The notes beneath the pieces were generated by a model. The model did no database searches. It saw only the letters and a program-made list of their open reading frames with translations, and was not told the DNA's origin. Made by a program: the position numbers and the translations under genes. A DNA stretch of 64,000 nt. Source: an uncultured SAR324 cluster bacterium. GTDB taxonomy: Bacteria; SAR324; NAC60-12. The DNA is taken from positions 248,001-312,000 of the forward strand of contig CAJJCY010000001.1 in assembly GCA_905182865.1 (NCBI GenBank), in the 5' to 3' direction. Below, in pieces: positions 45,819-56,966 of the stretch; position 1 is the first letter of the stretch, and each line of letters opens with the position of its first letter.

Positions 45819-46359
45819 AAGATTCAGCTACCGTGGCTCAGGGGTCAGCAGTCAAAGATTCAAGGGTTTCACTTTTCTGGAAATTTTGGTGGTATTGACA
45901 TTAGGTATTCTGCTGATGGGAATGGTTGTACCTCAGTTTTTTGCCATGTTTTCGAAAGCACATGAATCCGAATTTAAACATCTAAGCAGCGTGCTTAAAA
46001 TTCTGCGTAACGATGCTGTCCTCAAAAGCACTGCTTATTGCCTACTCTTTGATTTGAAGACACAGCAAATGATGACCACGGAAGAGGATGAGTCTGGAAA
46101 ATGCGGCAAAGATATATTGGATAATCCAAAAGTTCTGAAACCTCATGATTTTCCGGAAGATCTCATCTTAAGTACTGCAAATCTTGTCGGAGACGAATTT
46201 TCTTCTTCCGGAACTGCTTCTGATTTGCTGGAGGTCCATATCAACAGATCCGGATTTGTCAGCCCCTTTTTCCTGGTGTACTCTTTACATGATTCCTCCA
46301 AATCATGGATAATTGAAAGTAAGGGAATCATGGGAAAAATACAGTTAAGTGAACAGTGA
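45790..46359 (+). CDS. gspH: Type II secretion minor pseudopilin GspH
   Basis: Prepilin site FKG|FTFLEILVVLTLGILLMG with Glu5, a short body and a C-terminal GIMGKIQL end typical of GspH/FimT-type proteins. It overlaps gspG. A GGAGG at 45774-45778 favours the ATG at 45790 over the one at 45772. It is probably part of the pseudopilus tip or body. Confidence 0.82.
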   Translation: MKISILAIYKRFSYRGSGVSSQRFKGFTFLEILVVLTLGILLMGMVVPQFFAMFSKAHESEFKHLSSVLKILRNDAVLKSTAYCLLFDLKTQQMMTTEEDESGKCGKDILDNPKVLKPHDFPEDLILSTANLVGDEFSSSGTASDLLEVHINRSGFVSPFFLVYSLHDSSKSWIIESKGIMGKIQLSEQ

Positions 46360-46368
46360 AGTTCAGTC

Positions 46369-46776
46369 ATGGAAAATGTTGGAGACAAATCAGGATCAAT
46401 CAGGAAAAGAGGTTTTACAATCTTGGAGGTTCTAGTTTCGCTCTCGATCCTGGTGTTTATTCTGATGGCACTTTACCAGTCTTATTCCACTTCCATTTTT
46501 GTTCTCTCTTCCACAACAAACTTGTGGAAAGCCATGTCACATGCCCAGAACGAATTATTGGAATCAGAACGCGCAACCATTCCACCTCCTGTTTCAGTCA
46601 ACCAGGGAGAGTTTGAACTTGATGATCCAATGAGTGGTTTCCGTTGGAAAAAACTTGTCCGGGACACCACACCTCTTCCCGGAATAATGGTGCGGCAAGT
46701 CAACTATCAATTACTCTGGAACGAAGGAAAAAGCGAATTTACTTATGATGCCGATATTTACGTCAATCCCCAATAA
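46369..46776 (+). CDS. gspI: Type II secretion minor pseudopilin GspI
   Basis: The 135-residue protein has the site KRG|FTILEVLVSLSILVFIL, the ALYQSYSTS segment and the WKAMSHAQNELLE motif seen in GspI, which caps the pseudopilus with GspJ and GspK. It overlaps gspJ by 32 bases. Confidence 0.86.
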   Translation: MENVGDKSGSIRKRGFTILEVLVSLSILVFILMALYQSYSTSIFVLSSTTNLWKAMSHAQNELLESERATIPPPVSVNQGEFELDDPMSGFRWKKLVRDTTPLPGIMVRQVNYQLLWNEGKSEFTYDADIYVNPQ

Positions 46777-47542
46777 CGCCCGAATCAAAAATTCTGGATT
46801 TTCCCTGTTGGAGTTATTAATTTCTGTTGTCCTGCTCGGGCTGGTGATGTCCTTACTTTACGGTGCATTTTTCCAAATATCAAATTCCTCTATCCAGGTA
46901 AAATCAACTTTGAACACCCGCCAGGAGTTGCGGTTACTCATGAAAATAGTTTTAGATGACTTGCAGTCAGTACAATATTTAAAGCACTTCTCCGGTGTTG
47001 TTCAAAGCAAATCTCTGCGACGAGAGACTGGATTGATTGCAGAAAGAAAACTGGGCCCGGAAAATACTGAAACGGGAGAACTTGAAGAAGTAAGCAGCAT
47101 TTATTTTCATACTTCAATCAAGTCACGTTTCTACCCGGAGGAGAAAGATCATGACCCTGAACTGCATGAAGTCAGCTATTCTCTGGAGGAAAATCCCGAT
47201 ACAAAAATTTGGGAGTTTTTTCGCCGTGAGGATTTTTATCTTGACGACAATCTTAGAGAGGGAGGAAAAAGCTATGTTTTGTCTGAAGCGGTAACAAAGT
47301 TTGAGCTGGATTTACTTGAAAGTGAGACTGCTCTTGCAGGAGGTGGATTCAAGGAAAATTGGACAACAGTCTGGAATTCTGAGGAAGGAGTATGTATTGA
47401 TAAAACTGCTGCAGATAATTTTTGTCTCCCCCGTGCAGTAAAATTAACTATGGCTCTCAGGGGTGATGATGGAAACACAGTTTCTGATTCGCAGGTCATA
47501 AATCTATGTGTTCCTCCTTGTAATCCCGAAATATTTGAATAG
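46745..47542 (+). CDS. gspJ: Type II secretion minor pseudopilin GspJ
   Basis: The 265-residue protein has the site NSG|FSLLELLISVVLLGLVMS with Glu5, then LMKIVLDDLQSVQYL and a large C-terminal beta domain, as expected for GspJ. gspK does not follow: the next gene is on the other strand, so the cluster stops at four genes. Confidence 0.86.
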   Translation: MMPIFTSIPNNARIKNSGFSLLELLISVVLLGLVMSLLYGAFFQISNSSIQVKSTLNTRQELRLLMKIVLDDLQSVQYLKHFSGVVQSKSLRRETGLIAERKLGPENTETGELEEVSSIYFHTSIKSRFYPEEKDHDPELHEVSYSLEENPDTKIWEFFRREDFYLDDNLREGGKSYVLSEAVTKFELDLLESETALAGGGFKENWTTVWNSEEGVCIDKTAADNFCLPRAVKLTMALRGDDGNTVSDSQVINLCVPPCNPEIFE

Positions 47543-47572
47543 CCTGAATTGAAAATTTTACCCTACAAATGG

Positions 47573-48208
47573 TTAAACCTCTTTCAACCAGTCAACAGGT
47601 CCTTTACCCATCCGGACAATCTCTACTTCTCCGTGACTGAAATCTATAATGGTCGAATTTTCGGCAAAAATAGTCCCTCCGTCTACAATTAAATCCACTT
47701 GATTTTTGTATTTTTCATGTAATTCGTGTGGATCATCATACAATTCATCTTCAGATATTCTCAAACTGATGCTGAGAATCGGGTGTCCAAAGGTTTTAAC
47801 TATTTCGTTGGCAATAGGATGATTCGGCCAGCGCAAACCAACAGTACTTCTTGGTGTGAGCATCATTTTTGGTACAATTTTGGCTGCCTTAAAGACAAAA
47901 GTGTAGGGACCGGGTAATTTCCTGCGAAGCAGTTTAAAAACTTGTGTTGGAATTCCCTGAGTGTATTCCTGGACTTCAGTTTGATTAGCGCAGATGAATG
48001 TCAAAGGTTTTTTAGGATTCATACCGCTGTGGTCGTTACTGTTTTTAATTTGCTGCAGGCGCTTCATAGCTTTTTTGCTGAAAATACTGCAACCCAGACC
48101 GTAAACTGTATCAGTGGGGTAAATGATGACTCCATCGTTATTCAAAACATCCACGACTTGTTGAATGAGTCGAGCCTGAGGATTTATTGGATTAATACTC
48201 AAAAGCAT
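47573..48208 (-). CDS. YrdC/Sua5-family protein (YciO-like)
   Basis: The 211-residue protein has the fold of threonylcarbamoyl-AMP synthases: GVIIYPTDTVYGLGCSIFSK, KKPLTFICANQTE, LPGPYTFVFKA, STVGLRWPNHPIANEI and STIIDFSHGEVEIVRMGKG. The sequence is closer to YciO than to the essential TsaC, judging by the motif spelling. It could serve in t6A tRNA modification if no other paralogue exists. Confidence 0.88.
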   Translation of the reverse strand: MLLSINPINPQARLIQQVVDVLNNDGVIIYPTDTVYGLGCSIFSKKAMKRLQQIKNSNDHSGMNPKKPLTFICANQTEVQEYTQGIPTQVFKLLRRKLPGPYTFVFKAAKIVPKMMLTPRSTVGLRWPNHPIANEIVKTFGHPILSISLRISEDELYDDPHELHEKYKNQVDLIVDGGTIFAENSTIIDFSHGEVEIVRMGKGPVDWLKEV

Positions 48209-48261
48209 GTGAAATTTACTGAAAGATAAGTCAGGGAAAACAAAATCAAAGACTTAACAAA

Positions 48262-48427
48262 TTGTCTACTGTAAAGGAAGTATTAGTTAGTTGGCCGGTG
48301 AAACATTTCCAGCCGGAAGAAACATATCTTGGAATGCTTAAAATTCTGAGCAATAAAAGATGCTGGCCCAACAACCAGTTTCTTCCCCTGTGTTCCACTT
48401 GATATTTTAGAAGCATTGAAACTCTGA
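48262..48427 (+). pseudogene. Possible small gene remnant
   Basis: STVKEVLVSWPVKHFQPEET and YLGMLKILSN in one frame continue, after a one-base shift, as KDAGPTTSFFPCVPLDILEA. No family recognised and the start would be TTG. Weak. Confidence 0.25.
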
Positions 48428-48437
48428 AAAAGCGTTT

Positions 48438-49770
48438 CTAACTTCCAAGTGTACCTAAAGACAAAGGATAATTAATAAACAGTGTTGGTGCAATACCGTC
48501 ATCTCCTTTTGCAAGGTCAAAACGGTAAATCAGCCCTGAAATAATAGCACGGAATCCCACGCCAAAAGAGGATTTCATTTTTTTATGTAGTCGAGAAATA
48601 TCATCTGACACACTACCGGTTTCATAAAAGAACGAAGTCTGGAGAACGGTTCGAATTCCTCCCAGAACAATCCAGTTCATTGGAGTTCGTTTCTCTGAAT
48701 AGTTTAGACGGTATTCCAAAACATAGTTTGAACTATTTGCTGCGTAAAATCGCCCCTGGCTATAAGCACGCATCCGGTTAAGTCCACCCAGGGCAGTTGC
48801 CTTGGATAACTGATTCCTTTTAAGCCAGTAGTTGATTCGTCTTGTTTCAGTTTTCCGGCAAGCGACTGTCTCCTTTTCTAAATCACAACCCAGTCCAAAT
48901 TTATTTCTTACTGAGGTTTCATCCACTAAACCGTTAGCTGTGATTTTGGAACGTGATTGAAATGCGTTAAACAATAATGTGTGAGTCTCAAAAAATGGGA
49001 AATATGCAGTTATATTAAGATCATTAACTGCATAGTCACTTAAATCATTATGCTCATAATTCGTTTTACTATGCAATAAGTCCAATTCGAAGTCCTTTAC
49101 TGGGATCTAAGTGATTATCGGTTAGGTCAATCTGAGTTCCTATTACATGATCAATCCAACTACGTTCAGGGGATTGGATATTGGAAAAATCATTACCGTC
49201 AATATCAAAAATTTTTTCTATTTTTGTTCCTCCTGCAGAATAGCTGAGAAGAAATTCCAGACGCTGGTTGTATAATTGAGATTGCAAAGTAACAAAATTA
49301 CTGTTGAACTTTTCCAAAGTCTGGTAATAATCTTCTTTTCCAGAATCAATCCCACGGTCATATGACCTGAAGGGCATATAGAAATCTGTAAACCCGAGGG
49401 AAAATAATAATTTTTCATCAACTACAGGAAATTTTGAAAGAGAAAAAAGACTTACTTCAAAATCCCCTTTAAGAAACGTTTTGGCCATCAGGAGGTCAGT
49501 TTTTTTAAAGATATTTGAAATTGAAGCTGCAATAGGAAATCCTGTTCCAATGCCTTCAACTACAATAGGGAGAGGAGCAACCAGCCAGCCTATTTCATTG
49601 TCTGCATCACTTTCAGATCTCTCAGGTGGAAATTCATAAGGAAATACTAAAGACGGCATAAAAAAACAGAGAAGAATGACTAATTTGGTTTTTCTCTTCA
49701 GTAAGGCCCCACTAGCATTTAGAAATGTAGAAATCATAGGAGAGCAGAAGTTAATTTTCTTTTTCTTCAT
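48438..49770 (-). pseudogene. Outer-membrane beta-barrel protein (surface antigen/BamA-like), one frameshift
   Basis: The N-terminal part has a signal peptide (KLVILLCFFMPSLVFP) and strand-rich sequence to about 49078 (SKGLRIGL). There the frame changes and the barrel continues (DLLHSKTNYEHNDLSDYAV, then LGGLNRMRAYSQGRFYAANS, ending SLGTLGS). The whole is about 440 residues and lacks POTRA repeats, as in short surface-antigen proteins. A single-base shift near 49078 separates the parts. The ligand or role is unknown. Confidence 0.72.
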
Positions 49771-49820
49771 AATTAATTTTCATCTAGAACATATGCAAGC
49801 TTAGCCTGCATTTTTCGAAT

Positions 49821-50230
49821 TTATGGTTCTGTGGCAATCGGCTCCAACAGTGAAACCGCTTTTTCAACTCTCTTCAAATGTTCCTTTGGCACAGTAATAT
49901 CATTGCTTTTATATGTACGATGGATCGTGTATCACAGTTGTCCATAGCGGGAAACAGCAGCTTTTTCAACAGCTTTTCAGGGATATTTCATACCAGTTTC
50001 ACAACATCGCCGATCGCTTTCAAGGCTTTTGAAAACAGCTCAAAACTATTTTTTAGATCGCTTTTTTAAAACTTATTCCGTGCAGCAATTTGGAAGAAAG
50101 TTTTATATTTTTCAGGTTACCAATATGTGATTTAAGTTTGTCCAAGTCAGTCTTGAGGTTTTTAAAAAAACAAGAGAAGAGGATTTTGAATATCCGGAAG
50201 CTCCCGTAAATTTGAGTAATTGTTATCCAT
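49821..50230 (-). pseudogene. Decayed coiled-coil protein gene
   Basis: The minus strand reads MDNNYSNLRELPDIQNPLLL, then KNLKTDLDKLKSHIGNLKNI, then DLKNSFELFSKALKAIGDVV, then IPEKLLKKLLFPAMDNCD, then RVEKAVSLLEPIATEP, each in a different frame. At least four indels in 400 bases argue for real decay rather than isolated sequence errors. It lies 17 bases after the CNNM gene in the same direction. Confidence 0.5.
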
Positions 50231-50247
50231 AATATACTTAGTCATTT

Positions 50248-51282
50248 TTATAGTTGTGGAAGTTCAAACTGTGGCCTGCGGCCAGCTATACCTCTTAAAA
50301 GTCGTCCAAGTAAATCAGCACCGGTGATAATACGTTTTTCCGTATCCCAACACAAAATCAGGTCATTGTCAATCACATCGTCTTCAGAGTGTTCCGGATG
50401 AACACGTAATTTTTGAATAACTTCACCCAGTGGAGTTGCAGCATCAGATACCACAATAGGGCGATGACAGTAAGAATATGGTCTAAAAGGATCAACACCA
50501 AAAAGTGCATCGCGTAAAAATAAATCAGCATTGAGTACCAATCGGGGTTTTCCATCAACAGAAGTTAAAATAACCCATTTTTTCCCTGATAGCTGAACCT
50601 GGAGTAAAAACGGATCATCTGGAGTACGTTGAAAAGCAGGAAAAACCGGAAGATCAAATTCATTTTCCAGGGGAATAATACTTACCGGATCGACTACCTC
50701 ACCCTCATCTCCAACCGGTAAATCATCAATACTTAAAAAATTCAGTGCTCCGGTTCCTTCCAGTCGGCTGATATCTGATTCCCTTGATTCCATGTGTTTT
50801 TGCAGCATGATTCGGATATCTTCCTCTTTAAAATACAGCACCCCTTCTTTTCCCAGCCACATGTCAAGCAGCATGGCAGATGGTTTGCTAACCGGATATA
50901 AAATGAATCTGTAAAATTTAATTACCGGTGTCAGCATTATTCCCATTCGCAAGGCATTACGGGAAAAATATGCTTGAGGCAAAATCTCACCAAATAAAGT
51001 GATGCAAAATGAGGAAAAGAAAAAAGCCCACAGTCCGGCAAGGACTGAGTCTGTTAACAGGGTCAGCAAAACATTAATGCTTACATTGCCCCACAAAAGG
51101 GTTGTCAGCAGCAGATTTGCGTCTTTCCTGAGTTCAAGTACCTCGACTGCAGCCTGATTGCCTGATTCAACTTCTATTTCAAGCTTCAGTCGGCTCAAGC
51201 CAAATAACCCCAAAGTCAAGCCGGAAAATACTGCAGATTGAGTTAAACAAAAGAAAATACCCGCCAGGAGGGTTAGGTCCAT
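50248..51282 (-). CDS. CNNM/DUF21 transmembrane protein (CorC/HlyC-related)
   Basis: The 344-residue protein starts with a DUF21 membrane domain (FSGLTLGLFGLSRLKLEIEV, TLLWGNVSINVLLTLLTDSV, FGEILPQAYFSRNAL, YPVSKPSAMLLDMWLG). A linker and a C-terminal cytoplasmic part with one recognisable CBS-like segment follow. Relatives are linked to magnesium or cobalt efflux and are close to eukaryotic CNNM proteins. The C-terminal transporter-associated domain is absent. Confidence 0.86.
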   Translation of the reverse strand: MDLTLLAGIFFCLTQSAVFSGLTLGLFGLSRLKLEIEVESGNQAAVEVLELRKDANLLLTTLLWGNVSINVLLTLLTDSVLAGLWAFFFSSFCITLFGEILPQAYFSRNALRMGIMLTPVIKFYRFILYPVSKPSAMLLDMWLGKEGVLYFKEEDIRIMLQKHMESRESDISRLEGTGALNFLSIDDLPVGDEGEVVDPVSIIPLENEFDLPVFPAFQRTPDDPFLLQVQLSGKKWVILTSVDGKPRLVLNADLFLRDALFGVDPFRPYSYCHRPIVVSDAATPLGEVIQKLRVHPEHSEDDVIDNDLILCWDTEKRIITGADLLGRLLRGIAGRRPQFELPQL

Positions 51283-51450
51283 ACAACTGTATATTAGTTA
51301 TTAATCTTGTACACAAATTCTGATTGAATTATATTTTGAAAACATACACTAACATTTCTCTTGAAGTTCTCAAGTTTTTTCAGTACTTCGCTATTCATCA
51401 TAAGTTTAACAGCAGGTCAATTGAAGCTGAATAAAATCACAAAATAAATG

Positions 51451-51478
51451 TTGCATTAAAATAGATTTATATTATGAT
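51451..51478 (+). promoter_or_regulatory. Putative sigma-70 promoter of the Tol-Pal operon
   Basis: TTGCAT (51451-51456), a 16-base spacer and TATGAT (51473-51478), about 180 bases before the first lipoprotein gene. The 51283-51658 gap has no other feature that I recognise. Confidence 0.4.
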
Positions 51479-51658
51479 GTAGCTTTAAATGCTAATTTTT
51501 ATATTCACGTTGGTTCAAAAAAGTTTGATTATTAATTAGCGTTAGAGTATTTTTAATAGGTTGAAAACAATTTTGACTAAAATTTTGATTGAATTACTGA
51601 AAAAGTAATGCATACTTTATATTTTTTTAAAACAGACACCCTTTCGCGGAGATTGAAC

Positions 51659-52777
51659 ATGCTTAAGTATACTCTAAAAGTACTGATTCCCCTCACTATC
51701 ATCTTTCTTGTTAGTTGTGCACCGAAAGGAATCTCGCCTGTTCCAAAGAGTATTATGGCAGATTTAGATGAGGTACGCTCACTGACCAAAACGGAATTGG
51801 CGGACAATCAAAAAATCCAAAATGACTACAACCTTAAACAAAAATTATTGAAAAAAATTGGTGTTGAAGATGTGGCAGAGAAAAAAGAACTGTTTAAGGA
51901 AAAAGGGGTTGTGGAAAAGGCTAAAAAGGAACTGTCACAATTGACCGAGAAGATCCTTAAAAAACGCCAGAAAAAGCTTTTGAAGGCTGAAGTTGAAAAA
52001 ATTGTTGAGTCCCTCAAGGAAGGAGTAACAGAAAAGGAAATAGTGGAACTTTTGGAAAAAGTAGCTTCAGGTGAAATTTCAGAAGAGGAAGCAACAGCTA
52101 TACTTAGGAAAAAAACCAAATTAAGTGAAGAAGGAATTAAAAAACTGGTCGCAAAAACCAAAAAGATCCAAAAAGAAACTGAGGAACTTGCCGAAAAACT
52201 GGCAACTGCTTCTGCAGATGAGGTGGCAGAAATTTTAAAAGAAGCTGGAGGAGTATCAAAAAGGGACATTTTGGCTCTTGTTGAAAAGAAAAAACAAGTA
52301 GATGCTATAGAGTCTTCGTTTCTAGAAAAAACAATGTCTAAACTATACACTCGCCTGGTTCGAGATAAAGAACTTGGAATTGAAGAGGGTTTTTGCATCA
52401 ACATTGAAGGAATATTGGATCATCTGTTGGTTGAACCTTCTTATTTTGATACAGATAAATTTTCAATTGATGAATATATAGGTCAAATCGAAAGTTCTTT
52501 CAGACTGCTGGAACCAGTTTTAGAGCAATACCCTGAAATTGTAGTCCGGTTGGAAGGAAACGCTGATGAGCGCGGTACGGTTGAATATAACAAGGCTCTC
52601 AGTGATAGACGGTGGGAAACTCCTTCAAGAGTTTTAATAGCTCTCTATTTTGATGAAGACAGGACAGCTGGTGTCGGCCGGAGTGAGCAATGCCCTTTGC
52701 CACGTGCAGGAGGTATTACCACTCGAGATTGGTGGTCATCAAACCGGCGTACCGATTACATTTTTAAGCTGAAATAA
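51659..52777 (+). CDS. Pal/OmpA-like lipoprotein with a long helical region
   Basis: The 372-residue lipoprotein (lipobox LVSCAPKG) has about 200 residues of Lys/Glu-rich helix (for example EKILKKRQKKLLKAEVEKIV and EELAEKLATASADEVAEIL). The OmpA-type peptidoglycan-binding C-terminus reads VVRLEGNADERGTVEYNKAL followed by SDRR and a final SSNRRTDYIFKL. That domain is unusual: the loop after SDRR is long and contains cysteine and tryptophan. ATG 51659 is preceded by GGAG; an earlier ATG at 51608 adds 17 residues before the signal peptide. It opens the Tol-Pal cluster, nine bases before tolQ. Confidence 0.83.
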   Translation: MLKYTLKVLIPLTIIFLVSCAPKGISPVPKSIMADLDEVRSLTKTELADNQKIQNDYNLKQKLLKKIGVEDVAEKKELFKEKGVVEKAKKELSQLTEKILKKRQKKLLKAEVEKIVESLKEGVTEKEIVELLEKVASGEISEEEATAILRKKTKLSEEGIKKLVAKTKKIQKETEELAEKLATASADEVAEILKEAGGVSKRDILALVEKKKQVDAIESSFLEKTMSKLYTRLVRDKELGIEEGFCINIEGILDHLLVEPSYFDTDKFSIDEYIGQIESSFRLLEPVLEQYPEIVVRLEGNADERGTVEYNKALSDRRWETPSRVLIALYFDEDRTAGVGRSEQCPLPRAGGITTRDWWSSNRRTDYIFKLK

Positions 52778-52786
52778 TTTTAAACT

Positions 52787-53527
52787 ATGGAATTTAATGA
52801 TTTTGTAAATGCGGTCCTTCACGGTGGGGCGATTACGCTTTCTATATTTATTTTGCTCGTAGTTCTTTCCGTTGTGACTTGGGCGATTATAATAGGTAAA
52901 AGTGTCCAGTTAAGGAAGGAAGATCAAAACAGTGGTAAATTTGTAAAAGTATTTAATAAGGCAACATCACTCAAAAGTTTTTTATCGAAAAATCAAAAGC
53001 GTGCTCCGGTGGATTATGATTTGGGGATTTTGTTTGAAGAAATTATGAATGAGTCGCAACAATTTGCAATACAATTTCCTGATGCAAAATGGAGATATAC
53101 TGCGGATAAGGGGCTTCCAGAACACTTAAATGAGATGCTGGACCGAACGATGGATAGAGTAAACCTACAAATGCGGGAACGTCGCGAAAAAAGTTTGGCA
53201 TATTTAGCAACTATTTCCAATATTGCTCCATTCCTCGGAGTTTTGGGGACTGTGATAGGAATTATCAATGCATTTACTGCAATTGGGAAAATGGGATCAG
53301 CAGAACTAGCAGTAGTAGCTCCTGCAATTTCAGAGGCGTTGATTGCTACAGCATTAGGGATTTCTGTTGCCATTCCAGCTTCAGTAGGGTTCAACATTTT
53401 TCAATATCGAGTAGAAATCCTTTCACAGAAGTTTGACAGGTTTGCTGCACTTTTGAGAAACAAGCTGGAAAATGAACTTGTTTTAGAGCATGAGTCTTCT
53501 TCAGATATTGGTAATGAATCATTTTAA
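52787..53527 (+). CDS. tolQ: TolQ-type proton channel protein, first copy
   Basis: The 246-residue inner-membrane protein has three membrane segments and the MotA/TolQ/ExbB core (ATISNIAPFLGVLGTVIGII, then NAFTAIGKMG, then APAISEALIATALGISVAIP). With TolR it makes the proton-driven motor that energises TolA. It lies between the Pal-like gene and tolR. Confidence 0.92.
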   Translation: MEFNDFVNAVLHGGAITLSIFILLVVLSVVTWAIIIGKSVQLRKEDQNSGKFVKVFNKATSLKSFLSKNQKRAPVDYDLGILFEEIMNESQQFAIQFPDAKWRYTADKGLPEHLNEMLDRTMDRVNLQMRERREKSLAYLATISNIAPFLGVLGTVIGIINAFTAIGKMGSAELAVVAPAISEALIATALGISVAIPASVGFNIFQYRVEILSQKFDRFAALLRNKLENELVLEHESSSDIGNESF

Positions 53528-53553
53528 ATACTGAATTTATTTGAGCTAACAAA

Positions 53554-53973
53554 ATGATTAGAGCGATTGAGACCAAAAAAAAAATTGTCTCAGAAATTAA
53601 TATAACCCCTCTGGTTGATACCCTCTTGGTCTTACTGATTATTTTCATGGTTACTGCTCCGGCAATGACTCGCTCAATAGGAATACAACTTCCTAAGCCC
53701 AAACATGGGTCTGCTGCAGAACGGGTCTCTCAAGAGAAAAAGAATTTTGCAGTAATAGGTATTAATACTAAAAAGCAGTTTATTTTTGAAAAAATAGAAT
53801 ATTCTCCAAAAGATTTTTTTCAGAAATTTCCGATGCTTATTGAAGGCCTTGAACCGGAAAAAATATTTCTCCATGCAGACAAACAGGTAGTATACGAGCA
53901 AATAATTGAACTAATGACCTTTTTACAAAGCCAAGGCCATGAAAAAATAGGATTGGTGTTCCAGGAAAAATAA
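53554..53973 (+). CDS. tolR: TolR-type biopolymer transport protein, first copy
   Basis: The 139-residue protein has one membrane helix with the conserved Asp ([20 protein letters not shown]) and a periplasmic C-terminal domain. It is the partner of the upstream TolQ. The next gene starts three bases later. Confidence 0.92.
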   Translation: MIRAIETKKKIVSEINITPLVDTLLVLLIIFMVTAPAMTRSIGIQLPKPKHGSAAERVSQEKKNFAVIGINTKKQFIFEKIEYSPKDFFQKFPMLIEGLEPEKIFLHADKQVVYEQIIELMTFLQSQGHEKIGLVFQEK

Positions 53974-53976
53974 GAA

Positions 53977-55628
<1,652 letters not shown>

Positions 55629-55685
55629 CAAGGAATACACTTTATTTTGTGTATTAACTTTTAAACCAGAAACACAGGAGACTGT

Positions 55686-56963
55686 ATGAAAATTTTATTT
55701 AAGCTAATCCTAATTGTTGGAGTTTCGCTCTATCTAGTTTTGCCAGCTTTGGCTATTGAATTTTTTGATATTAATAAACCTAGAATAGAAAAACTCAACC
55801 TTTCCATTAATAAATCCGGTGATTCTGACTTAGTTGATCTGCTTGTTGAACAGTTGCGTAGTCAAATGGGGCGAACTCTGCTGTTCAATATTTTAGACGA
55901 TACAGAGGAGTCAACTTTTAATCTTAAAATAAGTCCAACTAATGATCAAAAAATAGTTTCAGTAACATTGTCTGGTGCTCAAGGTCAGGGTTTTGAGCCA
56001 ATTACAACAGGAATGAAATTTCGTGATCAAGATAAGGAATATGTTAATTTAAAATCATCTCAGTTGGGTAATTTTCTAATAAAGAATTTAATGGGCATCC
56101 AAGGCTCTTTGGGTGGTATTGTTGTGTGGTCAGAATCAAAAAAAGGAGAAAATAAGAACTCTCTTGTAATGAGACGTTTTGGTTCAGATATCCAAAAACA
56201 AATTACATATAATTTATATAATAACACCGGTGTAAGCTGGAGCCCAAAAGGGGATGCCATTATCTATTCTGCTCAAACGGATAGTGGATCAAATGTTTTT
56301 TGGCAAGGTTTCAATCCATTAAGATTAAAGAGCGAGAGGGTCTTTTTTAGTGAAGGTACCAGTAGCAGTGCAACATGGGGAAATAACGGAAATATTTATC
56401 TTGCAAAATATATGGGTGATAAAAATACAGATCTTATCGAATACACGATTGTTTCTGGAGGAACTGGACATTCATTGGAAATGTCACGCAAGTTAACTAA
56501 ACATATGGCCATTGAAACTGAACCAGCTCTTTCTCCAGATGGGAAAACGCTTGCGTACATATCTGACCGAACTGGAACTCCTCAGGTTTATTTATTGAAT
56601 TTGGCTACGAAAAAGACAACGCGGCTCACAAAAAAAGGCAATTATAATTCGTCTCCTTCCTGGTCACCAGATGGTACTATGATTGCCTATAACGGTGTAC
56701 GTAATAGTAAATCAGTTATCTTTCGTGTTTTAGTGGATGATCCATTAGGTTTTGAAACCCAAGTTTCACCAAAAGGTATGCAGGCTGAGAGTCCTGTATG
56801 GTCTTCAGATGGTTCTTTAGTAGCGTATCAGGCTAAAAAAACAGGTCAACAAAACTGGAAAATCTATTATTCCCTTTCTTCAGGAAGTTCTGCCCAAAGA
56901 CTTACCAAATCTAAACGTGGAGTAGATGAAACTTCACCATCCTGGAATTCTGGATTACGCTAA
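55686..56963 (+). CDS. tolB: Tol-Pal system beta-propeller protein TolB
   Basis: The 425-residue periplasmic protein has a signal peptide (LILIVGVSLYLVLPALA), an N-terminal anticodon-binding-like domain (VDLLVEQLRSQMGRTLLFNI), and a C-terminal six-bladed propeller with repeats such as PALSPDGKTLAYISDRTGTP and PSWSPDGTMIAYNGVR. TolB binds Pal. It is complete and lies four bases before the CpoB-like gene. Confidence 0.93.
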   Translation: MKILFKLILIVGVSLYLVLPALAIEFFDINKPRIEKLNLSINKSGDSDLVDLLVEQLRSQMGRTLLFNILDDTEESTFNLKISPTNDQKIVSVTLSGAQGQGFEPITTGMKFRDQDKEYVNLKSSQLGNFLIKNLMGIQGSLGGIVVWSESKKGENKNSLVMRRFGSDIQKQITYNLYNNTGVSWSPKGDAIIYSAQTDSGSNVFWQGFNPLRLKSERVFFSEGTSSSATWGNNGNIYLAKYMGDKNTDLIEYTIVSGGTGHSLEMSRKLTKHMAIETEPALSPDGKTLAYISDRTGTPQVYLLNLATKKTTRLTKKGNYNSSPSWSPDGTMIAYNGVRNSKSVIFRVLVDDPLGFETQVSPKGMQAESPVWSSDGSLVAYQAKKTGQQNWKIYYSLSSGSSAQRLTKSKRGVDETSPSWNSGLR

Positions 56964-56966
56964 ATT